In this document: positions 1 to 14,111 of the stretch, one piece after another
How positions within the stretch are numbered: the stretch's first letter is position 1
Layout of the letters: the number at the start of each line of letters is the position of its first letter
NCBI GenBank assembly: GCA_945861305.1
Contig: CAMATW010000008.1
Coordinates: 1 to 64,000, forward strand
Direction of reading: 5' to 3'
Origin: Bordetella parapertussis
GTDB lineage: Bacteria; Pseudomonadota; Gammaproteobacteria; Burkholderiales; Burkholderiaceae_C
Length of the DNA: 64,000 nt
Program-made: the position numbers and the translations under genes
The notes under the pieces: generated by a model
Told to the model about the DNA's origin: nothing
The model's database searches: none
Seen by the model: the letters and a program-made list of their open reading frames with translations, nothing else

Positions 1-1
1 G

Positions 2-1882
2 ATGCGCTGGCGGTTGCACTACATAGCGCAAAGGCGCGAAGACCGTTTGGTGTTCGATTTGCAAACCTCGGTGTCGCAAGACCTTGGTCTGGCGCCGCCT
101 GAGGGTGAGCAACGCCACGCACGTCGCGCCAGTGAGGCTTTGATGAAGCACTATTACTGGGCAGCCAAAGCGGTCACGCAGTTGAACCAAATCGTGCATC
201 TGAATATGCAAGAGTGGTTGTTTCAAGAAGCCACGGCACATCCGCCCTTGCCTTTGAACGAATTTTTCGTAGACAAATCGGGCATGCTCGACGTGGTGGA
301 TGACGATGTCTACCAACGCCACCCCGAGGCTATTTTGCAAACCTTCTTGCTCTACCAAGAAACGGTGGGCATCAAAGGTTTTTCTGCCCGAACACTGCGG
401 GCGCTTTACAACGCTAGGGGGTTGATGGATGCTGCATTTCGCCGCGATCCAGCCAACCGCGAGATGTTCATGCGGATACTCAAAACTCCGCAAGGCATCA
501 CGCACGCCATGCGCTTAATGAACCAGACCTCGGTGTTGGGTCGTTACTTGTGGGTGTTTCGGCGCATTGTTGGGCAAATGCAGCATGACTTGTTCCATGT
601 CTACACGGTGGACCAACACATTTTGATGGTGCTGCGTAATGTCAGGCGTTTCTTCATTGTTGAGCACGCTCACGAATACCCGTTTTGCTCGCAACTGGCA
701 GCTGGCTGGGACCAACCCTGGATTTTGTATGTGGCCGCACTGTTTCACGACATCGCCAAAGGGCGTGGCGGCGACCACTCCGACTTGGGCGAAAAAGAGG
801 TGCGTGTTTTTTGCCGCCAACATGGTGTGTCCAAAGACGATGCACAGTTGATTGCTTTCTTGGTGCGTGAACACTTGACCATGAGCCGCGTCGCCCAAAA
901 AGAAGACCTCAGCGACCCCGAGGTCATCCATGCCTTTGCGCAACGCGCGGGCAATGAACGCTATTTGAGAGCCCTGTATTTGCTGACAGTAGCCGACATT
1001 CGCGGCACCAGCCCCAAGGTGTGGAATGCATGGAAAGGCAAATTGCTGGAAGACCTCTACCGAGCCAGTGCGGCGGTGCTGGGTGGTCAAACCCATGACC
1101 CCGATGCAGTGGTCGAGACTCGCAAGCGTCAAGCTTTAGAGACCCTCAACCTCTACGCCATGCCTTTTGAGTCGCACAAAGATTTATGGGCGACCTTGGA
1201 TGTGGGCTATTTCATGCGCCACGATGCGGATGACATCGCATGGCACACCCGCCAACTGTCACGCCCTTTAGCGCTGTCCAAAGCTGCGGGCACCGCGCCA
1301 GGGGTTAGCGTCAAGGCCCGCCTTTCACCTTTGGGGGAAGGCTTGCAGGTGATGGTCTACACGCCGGACCAAACCGATTTGTTTGCGCGTATCTGTGGCT
1401 ATTTTGACCAAGCCGGTTTCAGTATTTTGGATGCCAAGGTTCATACCGCTCGAAATGGTTACGCCCTCGATACTTTTCAGGTTGTGACGGAGATGCTCGA
1501 CATTCATTACCGTGAATTGACAGTGATGGTGGAGAACGACTTGAAGAACGCCATTGAGAGTGCTGCACCGCTGCCACAAGCTTCGCGTGGCAGGGTGTCT
1601 AGGCGTGTGAAAAGTTTCCCCGTAGCGCCCAGGGTGAGTTTGCAACCCGATGAAAAGGCCCAACGCTGGTTGCTGTCCATTTCAGCCAGTGACCGCGTGG
1701 GTTTGCTTTATAGCGTGGCGCAAGTCTTGGCTCATCACCATATTAATGTCTTACTTGCAAAAGTCACCACCTTGGGCGAACGCGTTGAAGACACGTTTTT
1801 GATTGACGGCGCGGCCTTGCAGCACAACCGACAGCAACTTGATTTGGAAACCGAGTTGCTGGGTGTCATCGGGCCTAATTAG
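2..1882 (+). CDS. glnD: PII uridylyltransferase / uridylyl-removing enzyme GlnD (5' end cut by window)
   Basis: GlnD adds UMP to PII signal proteins when nitrogen is short and removes it when glutamine is high. The 626 residues seen here are the C-terminal part of a protein that is usually about 860-890 residues; the N-terminal nucleotidyltransferase domain lies before the window, so the Met at position 2 is probably internal. The visible part starts in the conserved linker (REDRLVFD), then has the HD hydrolase domain with [13 protein letters not shown] (His249-Asp250 in this numbering), which carries the uridylyl-removing activity. Two C-terminal ACT domains (about 447-520 and 555-625), which sense glutamine, follow. 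It ends normally with TAG. The next gene is convergent, with a palindromic repeat between. Confidence 0.95.
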   Translation: MRWRLHYIAQRREDRLVFDLQTSVSQDLGLAPPEGEQRHARRASEALMKHYYWAAKAVTQLNQIVHLNMQEWLFQEATAHPPLPLNEFFVDKSGMLDVVDDDVYQRHPEAILQTFLLYQETVGIKGFSARTLRALYNARGLMDAAFRRDPANREMFMRILKTPQGITHAMRLMNQTSVLGRYLWVFRRIVGQMQHDLFHVYTVDQHILMVLRNVRRFFIVEHAHEYPFCSQLAAGWDQPWILYVAALFHDIAKGRGGDHSDLGEKEVRVFCRQHGVSKDDAQLIAFLVREHLTMSRVAQKEDLSDPEVIHAFAQRAGNERYLRALYLLTVADIRGTSPKVWNAWKGKLLEDLYRASAAVLGGQTHDPDAVVETRKRQALETLNLYAMPFESHKDLWATLDVGYFMRHDADDIAWHTRQLSRPLALSKAAGTAPGVSVKARLSPLGEGLQVMVYTPDQTDLFARICGYFDQAGFSILDAKVHTARNGYALDTFQVVTEMLDIHYRELTVMVENDLKNAIESAAPLPQASRGRVSRRVKSFPVAPRVSLQPDEKAQRWLLSISASDRVGLLYSVAQVLAHHHINVLLAKVTTLGERVEDTFLIDGAALQHNRQQLDLETELLGVIGPN

Positions 1883-1902
1883 TCGTTGTTGCCCCTTTAG
1901 TC

Positions 1903-2074
1903 GTCATTGCGAGGCACGAAGTGCCGAAGCAATCTCCTGAACCCATTCAAAGGTCCGCGCCACAGGCTCGGCCTCGCCTCCATGCTTGCACAACGTCGGC
2001 TGCGGCCGACCTGCGACACGTCCCTTTTCTGTAGAGATTGTTTCAACTGTTTGCTTCGCTTCGCTCGCAATGAC
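1903..2074. repeat. Palindromic dispersed repeat between glnD and the ROK kinase gene
   Basis: The ends are inverted copies: GTCATTGCGAG at 1903-1913 and CTCGCAATGAC at 2064-2074. Inner arms also match: GAAGCAATCTC at 1926-1936 against GAGATTGTTTC at 2034-2044. About 100 bases of non-coding sequence lie between the arms. The same core words recur at 61160-61207 and inside ygiQ at 62611-62730, so this is a family of dispersed elements. It lies between two convergent stop codons and could fold into a large hairpin that helps end transcription from both sides; that role is inference. Confidence 0.8.
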
Positions 2075-2078
2075 AGGC

Positions 2079-6125
<4,047 letters not shown>

Positions 6126-6129
<4 letters not shown>

Positions 6130-9100
6130 ACGTTTGCCGCAGGTTCAACCAAGTTCACAGCCGACTCCATGTCAACTGCAACAATACGCGAAACCCCCTG
6201 CTCTTGCATGGTCACGCCAATGAGTTGTTCGGCCATTTCCATCGCGATTTTGTTATGAGAAATATACAAAAACTGCGTTTCTCTGGACATTCGCGTGACA
6301 AGTTTGGCGTAACGGTCGGTATTGGCGTCATCCAAGGGCGCATCCACCTCGTCGAGCAAACAAAACGGCGCAGGGTTGAGTTGGAAAATCGCAAACACCA
6401 AGGCAATGGCTGTCAGCGCTTTTTCGCCACCCGACAGCAAATAGATGGTTTGGTTCTTCTTGCCAGGCGGCTGTGCCATGACTTGCACGCCCGAATCTAA
6501 AATTTCATCGCCCGTGATGACCAGCTTGGCAGTTCCTCCACCGAACAATTCAGGGAACATAAGGCCAAAATGCTGGTTAACCGTCTCGAAGGTGTCGCCA
6601 AGCAGTTGACGCGTTTCCCCGTCGATTTTGCGTATGGCGTCTTCTAGCGTGGTGATGGCCTCGTTCAAGTCGGCAGATTGGGCATCAAGAAAGGTCTTGC
6701 GTTCGCGTGCTGTTCCCAACTCTTCCAAAGCAGCCAAGTTCACCGCACCCAAGGATTGCGTTTCACGTTGAAGTTGGTCAATCTGATTGGACAAACCCGC
6801 CAACTTAACCGACGCTTGCTCGATGCTGGCAGCGACTGCCTCTAGGTCTGTTTGCGCGTCCTGCAATAACTGGTCGTACTGCTCAAACCCCAGACGAGAC
6901 GCTTGCGCCTTGAGTTGGATATCCACAATGCGTTGACGCAATGGGTCGAGTTGATGCTCGATCTTGAGTCTTTCTTCGTTGCTGGTACGCAAACGGTTGG
7001 TCAAGTCATCGTATTCATTACGCTTGCTGGCCAACAAGGTTTCGCGCTCGAATTGCAGAGCCAAAGCGTCTTGCAAACCAGCACGGGCGGCGGTGTCGCT
7101 CAACAGATTAAGCTCTTCTTGTTGTCGACTTTGTTCGTTGGTTAAATTTTCAATTTGCTTGGCTGCTGTATCTTGGGTGCGCTGCAACTCTTGCTTACGG
7201 GCTTGCAAGCTGCGAACTTGGAACTCTACCTCTTGGCACTGCTTGTCGGTTTGCTGAAGCGTTTCACGCAAGCTTTGAAATTCTTTTTGCTTGGCCAAAG
7301 ACGCATCTTGCAATTGGGCATGGCGCTCTTGGGTTTGCGCCAACTGCAAGTCAAGCTCTTCAAATTTAGCGTGAGAGGCTTGCTGCTTTTGTTCAAGCGT
7401 GGAAGACAGGCTTTGCAATTCGGCAACCTCTGTTGCCAACTGGTCTTGACGCTCGCGTACCTGCTGGGCTTGTTGTTGCAAGCGCAGCACATCGACATTC
7501 AGCGCATAAACCTTGGCCTGCGCCTCGGAGGACTGTTGACGCAGTTGCGTTCTTTGGCTGGCCGCTTGAGTAGCGGAAGACTCGGCCCGTGCCAATTGTG
7601 ATCGTGCTTCTTCAGCCATCAGAGATTGGGCGCGGATTTGTTTGTCCAAGTTTTCAATTTCTTGAGCGCGAGCAAGCAAACCAGCTTGTTCAGTGTCTTG
7701 GGCATAAAAATGCACGCTGTGTAAACCCACGGCATGGCCTTGCGGGATAAACAACTGCTCACCGGCTTGTAATTTGTCGCGCAAAGACAGCGCAGTTTCC
7801 AAATTGGGGGCGGTGTAACAACCCGTTAACCATTCTGCAAGCAAACCTTTTAAAGCAACGTCGTCTACTTTCAACTGCTCTAGCAAGGGTGAAAGGACGC
7901 TTGATTTGGGTGAAGAAGCGCTGACGGCGGGACTGTAAAAACTCAGTTTTGCCAAAGGCACATCTGACGCAAAAGATTTGACGGTATCGAGCTTGCTGAC
8001 CTCTAGGGCGGCCAAGCGCTCACGCAAAGCGGCTTCAAAGGCTTGCTCCCAGCCTGGGGTTACGTGAACACGGTTCCACAGGGGTTTGAGGTTTTGCAAG
8101 CCATGCTTGGCCAACCAAGGCACCAAGCGCTCGTCGGTACGAAGTTTTTCTTGCAATGCAGTCAGCGCTTGATGACGTGCTTGCAACTCCACCAATTTGG
8201 CCGATTGTTGGTTGCTGTTGTCTTGCGCGGTTTTGCGTTCTTCCTCTAAGCTTGGGGTTTGCGCTTCCAAGCTTTGCAGATCTTGCGACAACTGTTGGGC
8301 TAACGTTTGGGCTTGAAGCAACTGAGCTTCCAAGCGATCAACGTGGCTGTTGTCTGGTGCAGTCAGCGCATGTTGATCTAGCTGCAATCGGTTTTGGCGC
8401 TGCTCGAGTTGGCTCATCTGGTCTTGCAAACCGCGTTGCTCTGCCGCTAAAACTTGAATTTGTTGCTGCACTTGTGTCACCAAGGCGGCTTGGTCTTGCG
8501 ATACCTTCAAAGCATCGCGCCAATCTTTTTCGAACGCGGGTTGTTGTTGGGCCAAGGTCTGGCGCTGTTGGTGGGTGTTTTCAAGCAGCGTTTGGGACTG
8601 CGATTGCTCAATAGTCAAGGCTTGTGTTTGCTCAGTGGCTAGCACTGCCTGGGCAGACCATTGGGCCATTTGCGCTTGAATTTGTTGCAAACGCTCTTGT
8701 GCCCGTTGCCGCCCTTCCACCACAAAACGAATTTCAGCCTCCAAGCGTGCGACCTCTGCTTTCGCTTGGTACAACTGGCCTTGGGCTTGATTAACCTGCT
8801 CGCCCGAATCGTAGTGGGCTTGACGCAGCGTTTCAATCTGGCTTTCGGTATGCCGTAAATCAGCTGTCTTGGCTTCAAGGGCATTGCTGGCTTGCTCGGT
8901 TTGTTGCTTCAACTGGGCTTGGCTGACCTCGGCTTCTGAACGTTTCAAGAACCACAACTGGTGTTGCTTGAGGGTGGACTGACTTTGCAGGTCTTTGAAG
9001 CGCTGGGCCACCTCAGCTTGGCGTTCGAGTTTTTCCAAATTGGCATTGAGCTCGCGCAAAATATCTTCAACACGCGTGAGGTTTTCGCGGGTATCCCCAA

Positions 9101-9650
9101 GTCGGTTTTCGGTTTCGCGGCGCCGTTCTTTGTATTTGGAAACACCGGCAGCTTCTTCCAAAAATAAACGCAACTCTTCAGGCTTGGATTCGATGATGCG
9201 GCTGATGGTGCCTTGCCCAATGATGGCGTAAGCACGTGGTCCCAAACCCGTGCCAAGAAAAACATCTTGCACATCACGACGGCGCACCGGTTGATTGTTG
9301 ATGTAGTAGCTGCTGGTGCCATCGCGTGTCAGCACACGCTTGACGGCAATTTCAGCAAACTGGTTCCACTGCCCGCCTGCGCGGTGCGAGGCGTTGTCAA
9401 AAACCAGTTCAACACTGGCGCGGCTAGACGGTTTCCTGCTGGTGGTGCCATTGAAAATCACATCTTGCATGGACTCGCCACGCAATTCGCTGGCACGGCT
9501 CTCGCCCAGCACCCAACGCACCGCGTCAATGATGTTGGATTTACCACAACCATTGGGACCTACCACCCCGACCAATTGGCCTGGTAATAAGAAGTTAGTC
9601 GGATCAGCAAAAGACTTGAAACCGGAAAGCTTGATCGAATTAAGACGCAC
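6126..9650 (-). CDS. smc: Chromosome segregation protein SMC
   Basis: SMC is the ATPase core of the bacterial condensin that organises and segregates chromosomes. It has 1174 residues. The N-terminal head has Walker A GPNGCGKSN (31-39) in the family start MRLNSIKLSGFKSF. Two long Gln/Leu/Glu-rich coiled-coil arms flank a central hinge (about 500-650). The C-terminal head holds the signature LLSGGEKALTAIAL and Walker B CLLDEVDAPLDDAN. The start codon is GTG, chosen because it gives the conserved N-terminus and follows an AAAGGG ribosome binding site by about 6 nt. It is the first gene of the operon with zipA, ligA and the ROK kinase. ScpA and ScpB are not in this window. Confidence 0.97.
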
Positions 9651-9691
9651 CTAAAACCCTTTGAAAAGGTTGAATCATTGAGGAATAAAAA

Positions 9692-10048
9692 TCAGGTAGC
9701 AGGCTTCAAATCTTTTTCAATCCATTGACCCACTTCAGCCAAAAGGTTTTGCAAGGGGGGAATGGCTTTGGCGATGTCGACGGCGAGGTCGGCCAACTGC
9801 TTGGCTCGGCTCATGGCTTCGAGTTGAATCATTTGCTGGCTGAGTTCGGGGCCACACAAAAAGGTGACATAGCCTTTGAGTGAGTGCAGCAAGCGCTGAA
9901 CCGGCTCGGTGTCTTGACTGGCCAAGGCGGCATTCAAGGAAACCAGATCTTTTTCCAAGCTCTCTTGAAAGGTTTGCGCCAAATTCAGCATCTGCGCTTG
10001 GTCCATGGCGAATTCGTGGGCTTTGCTGGGGTCGAGGAAGCTGTACAT
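9692..10048 (-). CDS. Small orphan Hpt (histidine phosphotransfer) domain protein
   Basis: A 118-residue cytoplasmic protein made of one Hpt four-helix bundle. The phosphorylation motif HSLKG places the phospho-accepting histidine at His55, followed by the typical VTFLCGPELSQQMIQLE helix. Hpt proteins pass phosphoryl groups between receiver domains in phosphorelays. No histidine kinase or response regulator lies nearby, so its partners are unknown. The gene is divergent from dapC with only 20 nt between the start codons, so the two promoters must overlap the opposite coding regions. GGGG lies just ahead of its ATG as a ribosome binding site. It precedes smc in the same direction with a 41-nt gap. 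Confidence 0.85.
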   Translation of the reverse strand: MYSFLDPSKAHEFAMDQAQMLNLAQTFQESLEKDLVSLNAALASQDTEPVQRLLHSLKGYVTFLCGPELSQQMIQLEAMSRAKQLADLAVDIAKAIPPLQNLLAEVGQWIEKDLKPAT

Positions 10049-10068
10049 AGACCCCGATAATATCAGCC

Positions 10069-11271
10069 ATGAACCCCCATCTTTCCCAGTTGCAGCCCTA
10101 CCCGTTTGAACGTTTACGCCATTTGTTTACAGGTGTCAGCCCCAAACCAAACTTAACCGCTATCAGCCTAGGCATTGGCGAACCGCGCCACCCTGCACCG
10201 GCCTTGGTTTTGCAGGCTTTATCGACAAATATGGAGGCTTTGTCAGGGTATCCCGCGACAGCCGGTGGCTTGGATTTGCGTCAAGCTTGCAGCAACTGGC
10301 TCCAACGCCGCTACCAAGTCAGCGCAGACCCTGCCAAGCAAGTGCTGCCGGTGAATGGATCTCGCGAAGCCTTGTTTGCATTTGCGCAAACGGTGTTAAG
10401 TGGTCAAGCCGATGCATGGGTGGTCTGTCCCAACCCTTTCTATCAAATTTATGAAGGCGCGGCTTTGCTGGCAGGCGCACAAGCCTTTTTTGTGGCCAGC
10501 CGAGCAGAAAATAATTTTGCAGTGGACTGGGACAGCGTTCCTGAAGCTGTGTGGGCCAAAACACAGCTGGTGTTTGTCTGCTCGCCAGGCAACCCTACCG
10601 GCGCAGTGATGCCCTTGGCTGAGTGGCAAAAACTGTTTGCGCTCTCTGACAAATACGGCTTTGTGCTGGCCAGCGATGAGTGTTACAGCGAAATTTATTT
10701 TGGCGATAAGCCGCCACTTGGTGGCCTAGAAGCCGCGATGCTGTCGGGGCGCACAGATTTTCGCAATTTGGTCAGCTTCACCAGCCTGTCCAAGCGCAGC
10801 AATGTACCGGGCATGCGCAGTGGCTTTGTGGCGGGCGACCCCAAGCTGATAGAGGCTTTTTTGCGCTACCGCACCTACCACGGCAGCGCCATGGGCGGCA
10901 TGGTGCAAGCAGCCAGCATCGCGGCTTGGAATGACGAAGTGCATGTTGAAGAAAACCGTGCGCTATACCGAGAAAAATTCGCCCAAATCACCCCTCTTTT
11001 GTCTCAGGTGCTGGATGTCGCTTTGCCTGATGCGGGTTTTTACCTTTGGGCAGGCGTCCCGGGTGGTGACGATGAGGCTTTTGCGGTTGAATTGCTGGCT
11101 CAATACAATGTCACTGTGTTGCCAGGTCGTTATTTGGCGCGAGAAGTCAATGGCGTCAACCCAGGCCAAGGCCGAATTCGCATGGCATTGGTCGCACAAC
11201 CTCAGGAATGTCTTGAGGCAGCACAACGTATCGTTCAATTTGTTCAAACCCACTACCCACCATCCACATGA
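10069..11271 (+). CDS. dapC: N-succinyldiaminopimelate aminotransferase DapC
   Basis: PLP-dependent aminotransferase of fold type I that makes N-succinyl-LL-2,6-diaminopimelate in the succinylase branch of lysine and peptidoglycan synthesis. It has 400 residues. Visible features are the N-terminal [15 protein letters not shown] typical of DapC, the substrate loop [21 protein letters not shown], and the PLP lysine in [15 protein letters not shown] (Lys242). It is the first gene of dapC-dapD-dapE-prmB-ABC-F, and its stop overlaps dapD by 4 nt. No clear ribosome binding site precedes the ATG; GATAATATC lies 6-13 nt upstream. Confidence is high because three consecutive dap genes confirm the pathway. 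Confidence 0.95.
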   Translation: MNPHLSQLQPYPFERLRHLFTGVSPKPNLTAISLGIGEPRHPAPALVLQALSTNMEALSGYPATAGGLDLRQACSNWLQRRYQVSADPAKQVLPVNGSREALFAFAQTVLSGQADAWVVCPNPFYQIYEGAALLAGAQAFFVASRAENNFAVDWDSVPEAVWAKTQLVFVCSPGNPTGAVMPLAEWQKLFALSDKYGFVLASDECYSEIYFGDKPPLGGLEAAMLSGRTDFRNLVSFTSLSKRSNVPGMRSGFVAGDPKLIEAFLRYRTYHGSAMGGMVQAASIAAWNDEVHVEENRALYREKFAQITPLLSQVLDVALPDAGFYLWAGVPGGDDEAFAVELLAQYNVTVLPGRYLAREVNGVNPGQGRIRMALVAQPQECLEAAQRIVQFVQTHYPPST

Positions 11272-12092
11272 GCCAACAACTGCAAACCATTATTGATACT
11301 GCTTGGGAAAACCGTACCCAATACAGCCCCTCTTCTGCCCCCAAAGAATTGAGCGACGCTGTCGGGCATGTGATCGCCGAACTCAACTCAGGCCGCTTGC
11401 GCGTGGCCACCCGTGAGGCTGTGGGTCAATGGACCACCCACCAGTGGATCAAAAAAGCGGTTCTGCTGTCATTTCGCTTGAAAGACAACGCCGTGGTCAA
11501 GGCAGGTGACTTGGGCTTTTATGACAAAGTTCAAACCAAGTTCTCCAACATGGACGAAGCCCAAATGAAAGCCAGCGGTGTGCGTGTGGTGCCGCCTGCT
11601 GTGGCGCGTCGTGGCAGCTACATTGCCAAAGGCGCCATCCTGATGCCCAGCTACGTCAATATAGGTGCCTATGTGGACGAAAACACCATGGTCGACACTT
11701 GGGCCACTGTGGGCTCTTGCGCTCAGATTGGCAAGAACGTACACCTCTCAGGAGGCGTCGGCATTGGTGGTGTTTTAGAACCTGTGCAAGCCAATCCCAC
11801 CATCATTGAAGACAACTGCTTCATTGGCGCACGTTCTGAGGTGGTTGAAGGCGTCATCATCGAAGAAAACTCGGTCATTTCCATGGGCGTGTATATCGGG
11901 CAAAGCACCAAAATTTACGACCGTGCCACAGGCGAAGTGACTTATGGACGGGTACCTGCTGGGTCAGTCGTGGTATCGGGCAACCTGCCTAGTGCAGACG
12001 GCAAATACAGCCTTTACTGCGCCGTCATTGTCAAACGCGTGGACGCACAAACCCGCGCCAAAACCAGCTTGAACGATTTACTTCGAGACTAA
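11268..12092 (+). CDS. dapD: 2,3,4,5-tetrahydropyridine-2,6-dicarboxylate N-succinyltransferase DapD
   Basis: Transfers succinyl from succinyl-CoA to tetrahydrodipicolinate, the first step of the succinylase branch of lysine synthesis. It has 274 residues, the family length. After an N-terminal helical domain, the middle and C-terminal part is a left-handed beta-helix with hexapeptide repeats ([47 protein letters not shown]). The conserved ending with [20 protein letters not shown] is present. The start overlaps dapC in ATGA, and dapE begins 1 nt after its stop. It is expected to act as a cytoplasmic trimer. Confidence 0.97.
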   Translation: MSQQLQTIIDTAWENRTQYSPSSAPKELSDAVGHVIAELNSGRLRVATREAVGQWTTHQWIKKAVLLSFRLKDNAVVKAGDLGFYDKVQTKFSNMDEAQMKASGVRVVPPAVARRGSYIAKGAILMPSYVNIGAYVDENTMVDTWATVGSCAQIGKNVHLSGGVGIGGVLEPVQANPTIIEDNCFIGARSEVVEGVIIEENSVISMGVYIGQSTKIYDRATGEVTYGRVPAGSVVVSGNLPSADGKYSLYCAVIVKRVDAQTRAKTSLNDLLRD

Positions 12093-12093
12093 A

Positions 12094-13251
12094 ATGTCTG
12101 CCACCCTTGAGTTGACTGAGCAACTGATTGCTCGCCCCTCTGTCACCCCCGATGATGCGGGGTGCTTAGAAGTTTTGGGCGAGCGTTTGAACGCTTGCAA
12201 TTTTGAATCAGAGCGTTTGAACTTTGGTCCAGACAACTTCAGGGTAAGCAATCTGTGGGCGATCAAGCGTTGTTCACCTCAAGGGCCCACCTTGGTGTTT
12301 GCAGGTCACACCGATGTGGTTCCTACGGGTCCCTTAGACAAATGGACCACAGACCCTTTCACCCCAAGCCACAGGGATGGCAAGTTATTTGGGCGTGGTG
12401 CCAGTGATATGAAAACCTCTTTGGCTGCCATGGTGGTTGCGACCGAAGAGTTTTTAAGACAAGAGGCACAACCTCGCTTTTCCATCGCTTTCTTGCTGAC
12501 CAGCGATGAAGAAGGTCCCTCGGTGGATGGCACAGTGAAAGTGGTGGAGTGGCTCAAGGCACGAGATGAAAAAATCGATTGGTGCATTGTGGGTGAGCCC
12601 ACGGCAGTCCATCGCATCGGGGACATGGTGAAAAACGGTCGCCGCGGCACACTGAGTGGAAAACTCACCATCAAAGGCGTGCAAGGTCATATTGCCTATC
12701 CGCAACTGGCCAGCAACCCCATCCATTTGTTCGCACCTGCCTTGGCCGAGTTAGCAGCCATCAGTTGGGACAAGGGCAATGATTTTTTTCAGCCCACCAG
12801 CTGGCAAGTCAGCAATATCCACGCGGGTACGGGTGCCAACAATGTCATCCCTGGCGAATTGGTGGTTGATTTCAATTTTCGATTTAGCACCGAATCGACT
12901 GCCGACGAATTGAAGCAAGGCGTAGAAGCCGTGTTACATAAATACCAGCTGGATTTCAACTTGAAATGGACATTGGGCGGGCTGCCTTTCCTCACTACCC
13001 CCGGCGATTTGCTGGTCGTGGTTCAAGAGGCCATTCAAGCTGAAACCGGCATTGATACCGAACTGTCCACAACGGGTGGTACCAGCGATGCACGTTTCAT
13101 TGCGCAAATATGCCCACAAGTCATCGAGCTAGGCCCCCCCAACGACAGCATCCACAAAATTGACGAGCATGTCCGCGTGAGCGATATAGACGCATTGAAA
13201 AATATTTATCTGCGAATTTTGCAAGGCTTGCAGCGCCACACCAGCGCATGA
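12094..13251 (+). CDS. dapE: Succinyl-diaminopimelate desuccinylase DapE
   Basis: Di-zinc hydrolase of the M20 family that releases succinate to give LL-diaminopimelate. It has 385 residues. Metal and catalytic motifs are visible: [11 protein letters not shown] (His and Asp), [14 protein letters not shown] (bridging Asp), the catalytic [10 protein letters not shown] with adjacent glutamates, and GGTSDARF with the C-terminal histidine in [11 protein letters not shown] dimerisation domain occupies about 180-290. The ATG lies 1 nt after the dapD TAA, and the stop overlaps prmB by 4 nt. Confidence 0.97.
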   Translation: MSATLELTEQLIARPSVTPDDAGCLEVLGERLNACNFESERLNFGPDNFRVSNLWAIKRCSPQGPTLVFAGHTDVVPTGPLDKWTTDPFTPSHRDGKLFGRGASDMKTSLAAMVVATEEFLRQEAQPRFSIAFLLTSDEEGPSVDGTVKVVEWLKARDEKIDWCIVGEPTAVHRIGDMVKNGRRGTLSGKLTIKGVQGHIAYPQLASNPIHLFAPALAELAAISWDKGNDFFQPTSWQVSNIHAGTGANNVIPGELVVDFNFRFSTESTADELKQGVEAVLHKYQLDFNLKWTLGGLPFLTTPGDLLVVVQEAIQAETGIDTELSTTGGTSDARFIAQICPQVIELGPPNDSIHKIDEHVRVSDIDALKNIYLRILQGLQRHTSA

Positions 13252-14111
13252 CAACTTCTGAATTGATTGAAAACTGCGCCAAGGCCTTGACAGATGCACA
13301 GGTCAGTTTTGGACAAGGCACTTTGCAAGCCGCAGATGAAGCCGCTTGGTTGGTCCTGTGGAAGTTAGGCATGCCTTTGGATGTAGATACCCAAACGCTG
13401 CTTGATGACCTGCCAGAGGCTTCTGTTGAAGCCGTTCTCGGTTTATTGACCCAGCGCATTCAATCCCGCAAACCCTTGGCCTATTTGACCCAAGAAGCAT
13501 GGCTGCAAGGCGTGTCTTTCTATGTAGATGAGCGTTGCTTGATACCGCGCAGCTTTATTGCTGAAGTATTGGCTGACGGCAGCATTGACCCATGGCTAAA
13601 CCCTCAAGCAAGTACAGCTCTTGATTTATGCACAGGGGGCGCCAGTCTGGCAGTGTTGGTCGCCCTTGCCTACCCACAACTCGACGTTCAGGCTTTGGAT
13701 ATCTCTGCAGATGCTTTGGCGGTCGCCGCCATCAATATGCAAAGACATGGACTGCAAGAACGTGTACATCTTGTTGCGTCGGATGGTTTGACAAATGCGA
13801 AAGGTACGTTCGATCTGATTGTCTGCAACCCTCCCTATGTCAACACCCAAAGCATGGCCTTGCTGCCCCTTGAGTTTCAAGCAGAACCCTCCTTGGCCTT
13901 GGCTGGCGGATCAGATGGCATGGACTTTATTCGCCAGTTACTTAAAGAAGTCCCTTCTTTTTTGAAAGAAGAGGGCATCTTGGTACTGGAAATTGGTCAT
14001 GAGTATGAACATTTCATTGACGCATTTCCGACTCTTGAATTCACAGGCCTGTCCACCAGTACAGGCGATACACAGGTACTGCTGATCACGCAATCGGCTT
14101 TGTTGGCATGA
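13248..14111 (+). CDS. prmB: 50S ribosomal protein L3 N5-glutamine methyltransferase PrmB
   Basis: SAM-dependent methyltransferase that modifies a glutamine of ribosomal protein L3. It has 287 residues. An N-terminal helical domain is followed by [35 protein letters not shown], the part that distinguishes PrmB from the release factor enzyme PrmC. The Rossmann domain has [15 protein letters not shown] for SAM and the catalytic NPPYVN motif that binds the glutamine side chain. It overlaps both neighbours by 4 nt. PrmC could be considered, but the PRSFIAE motif favours PrmB. Confidence 0.92.
   Translation: MTTSELIENCAKALTDAQVSFGQGTLQAADEAAWLVLWKLGMPLDVDTQTLLDDLPEASVEAVLGLLTQRIQSRKPLAYLTQEAWLQGVSFYVDERCLIPRSFIAEVLADGSIDPWLNPQASTALDLCTGGASLAVLVALAYPQLDVQALDISADALAVAAINMQRHGLQERVHLVASDGLTNAKGTFDLIVCNPPYVNTQSMALLPLEFQAEPSLALAGGSDGMDFIRQLLKEVPSFLKEEGILVLEIGHEYEHFIDAFPTLEFTGLSTSTGDTQVLLITQSALLA

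Noticed and set aside
1903..2074. Considered as an insertion sequence or an attachment site
   Set aside because: No transposase or integrase frame, no tRNA next to it and no visible target duplication; it is better described as a non-coding dispersed repeat.
10049..10068. GATAATATC considered as a -10 giving a leaderless dapC transcript
   Set aside because: No -35-like hexamer at 16-18 nt could be found, so the claim is too weak to list.
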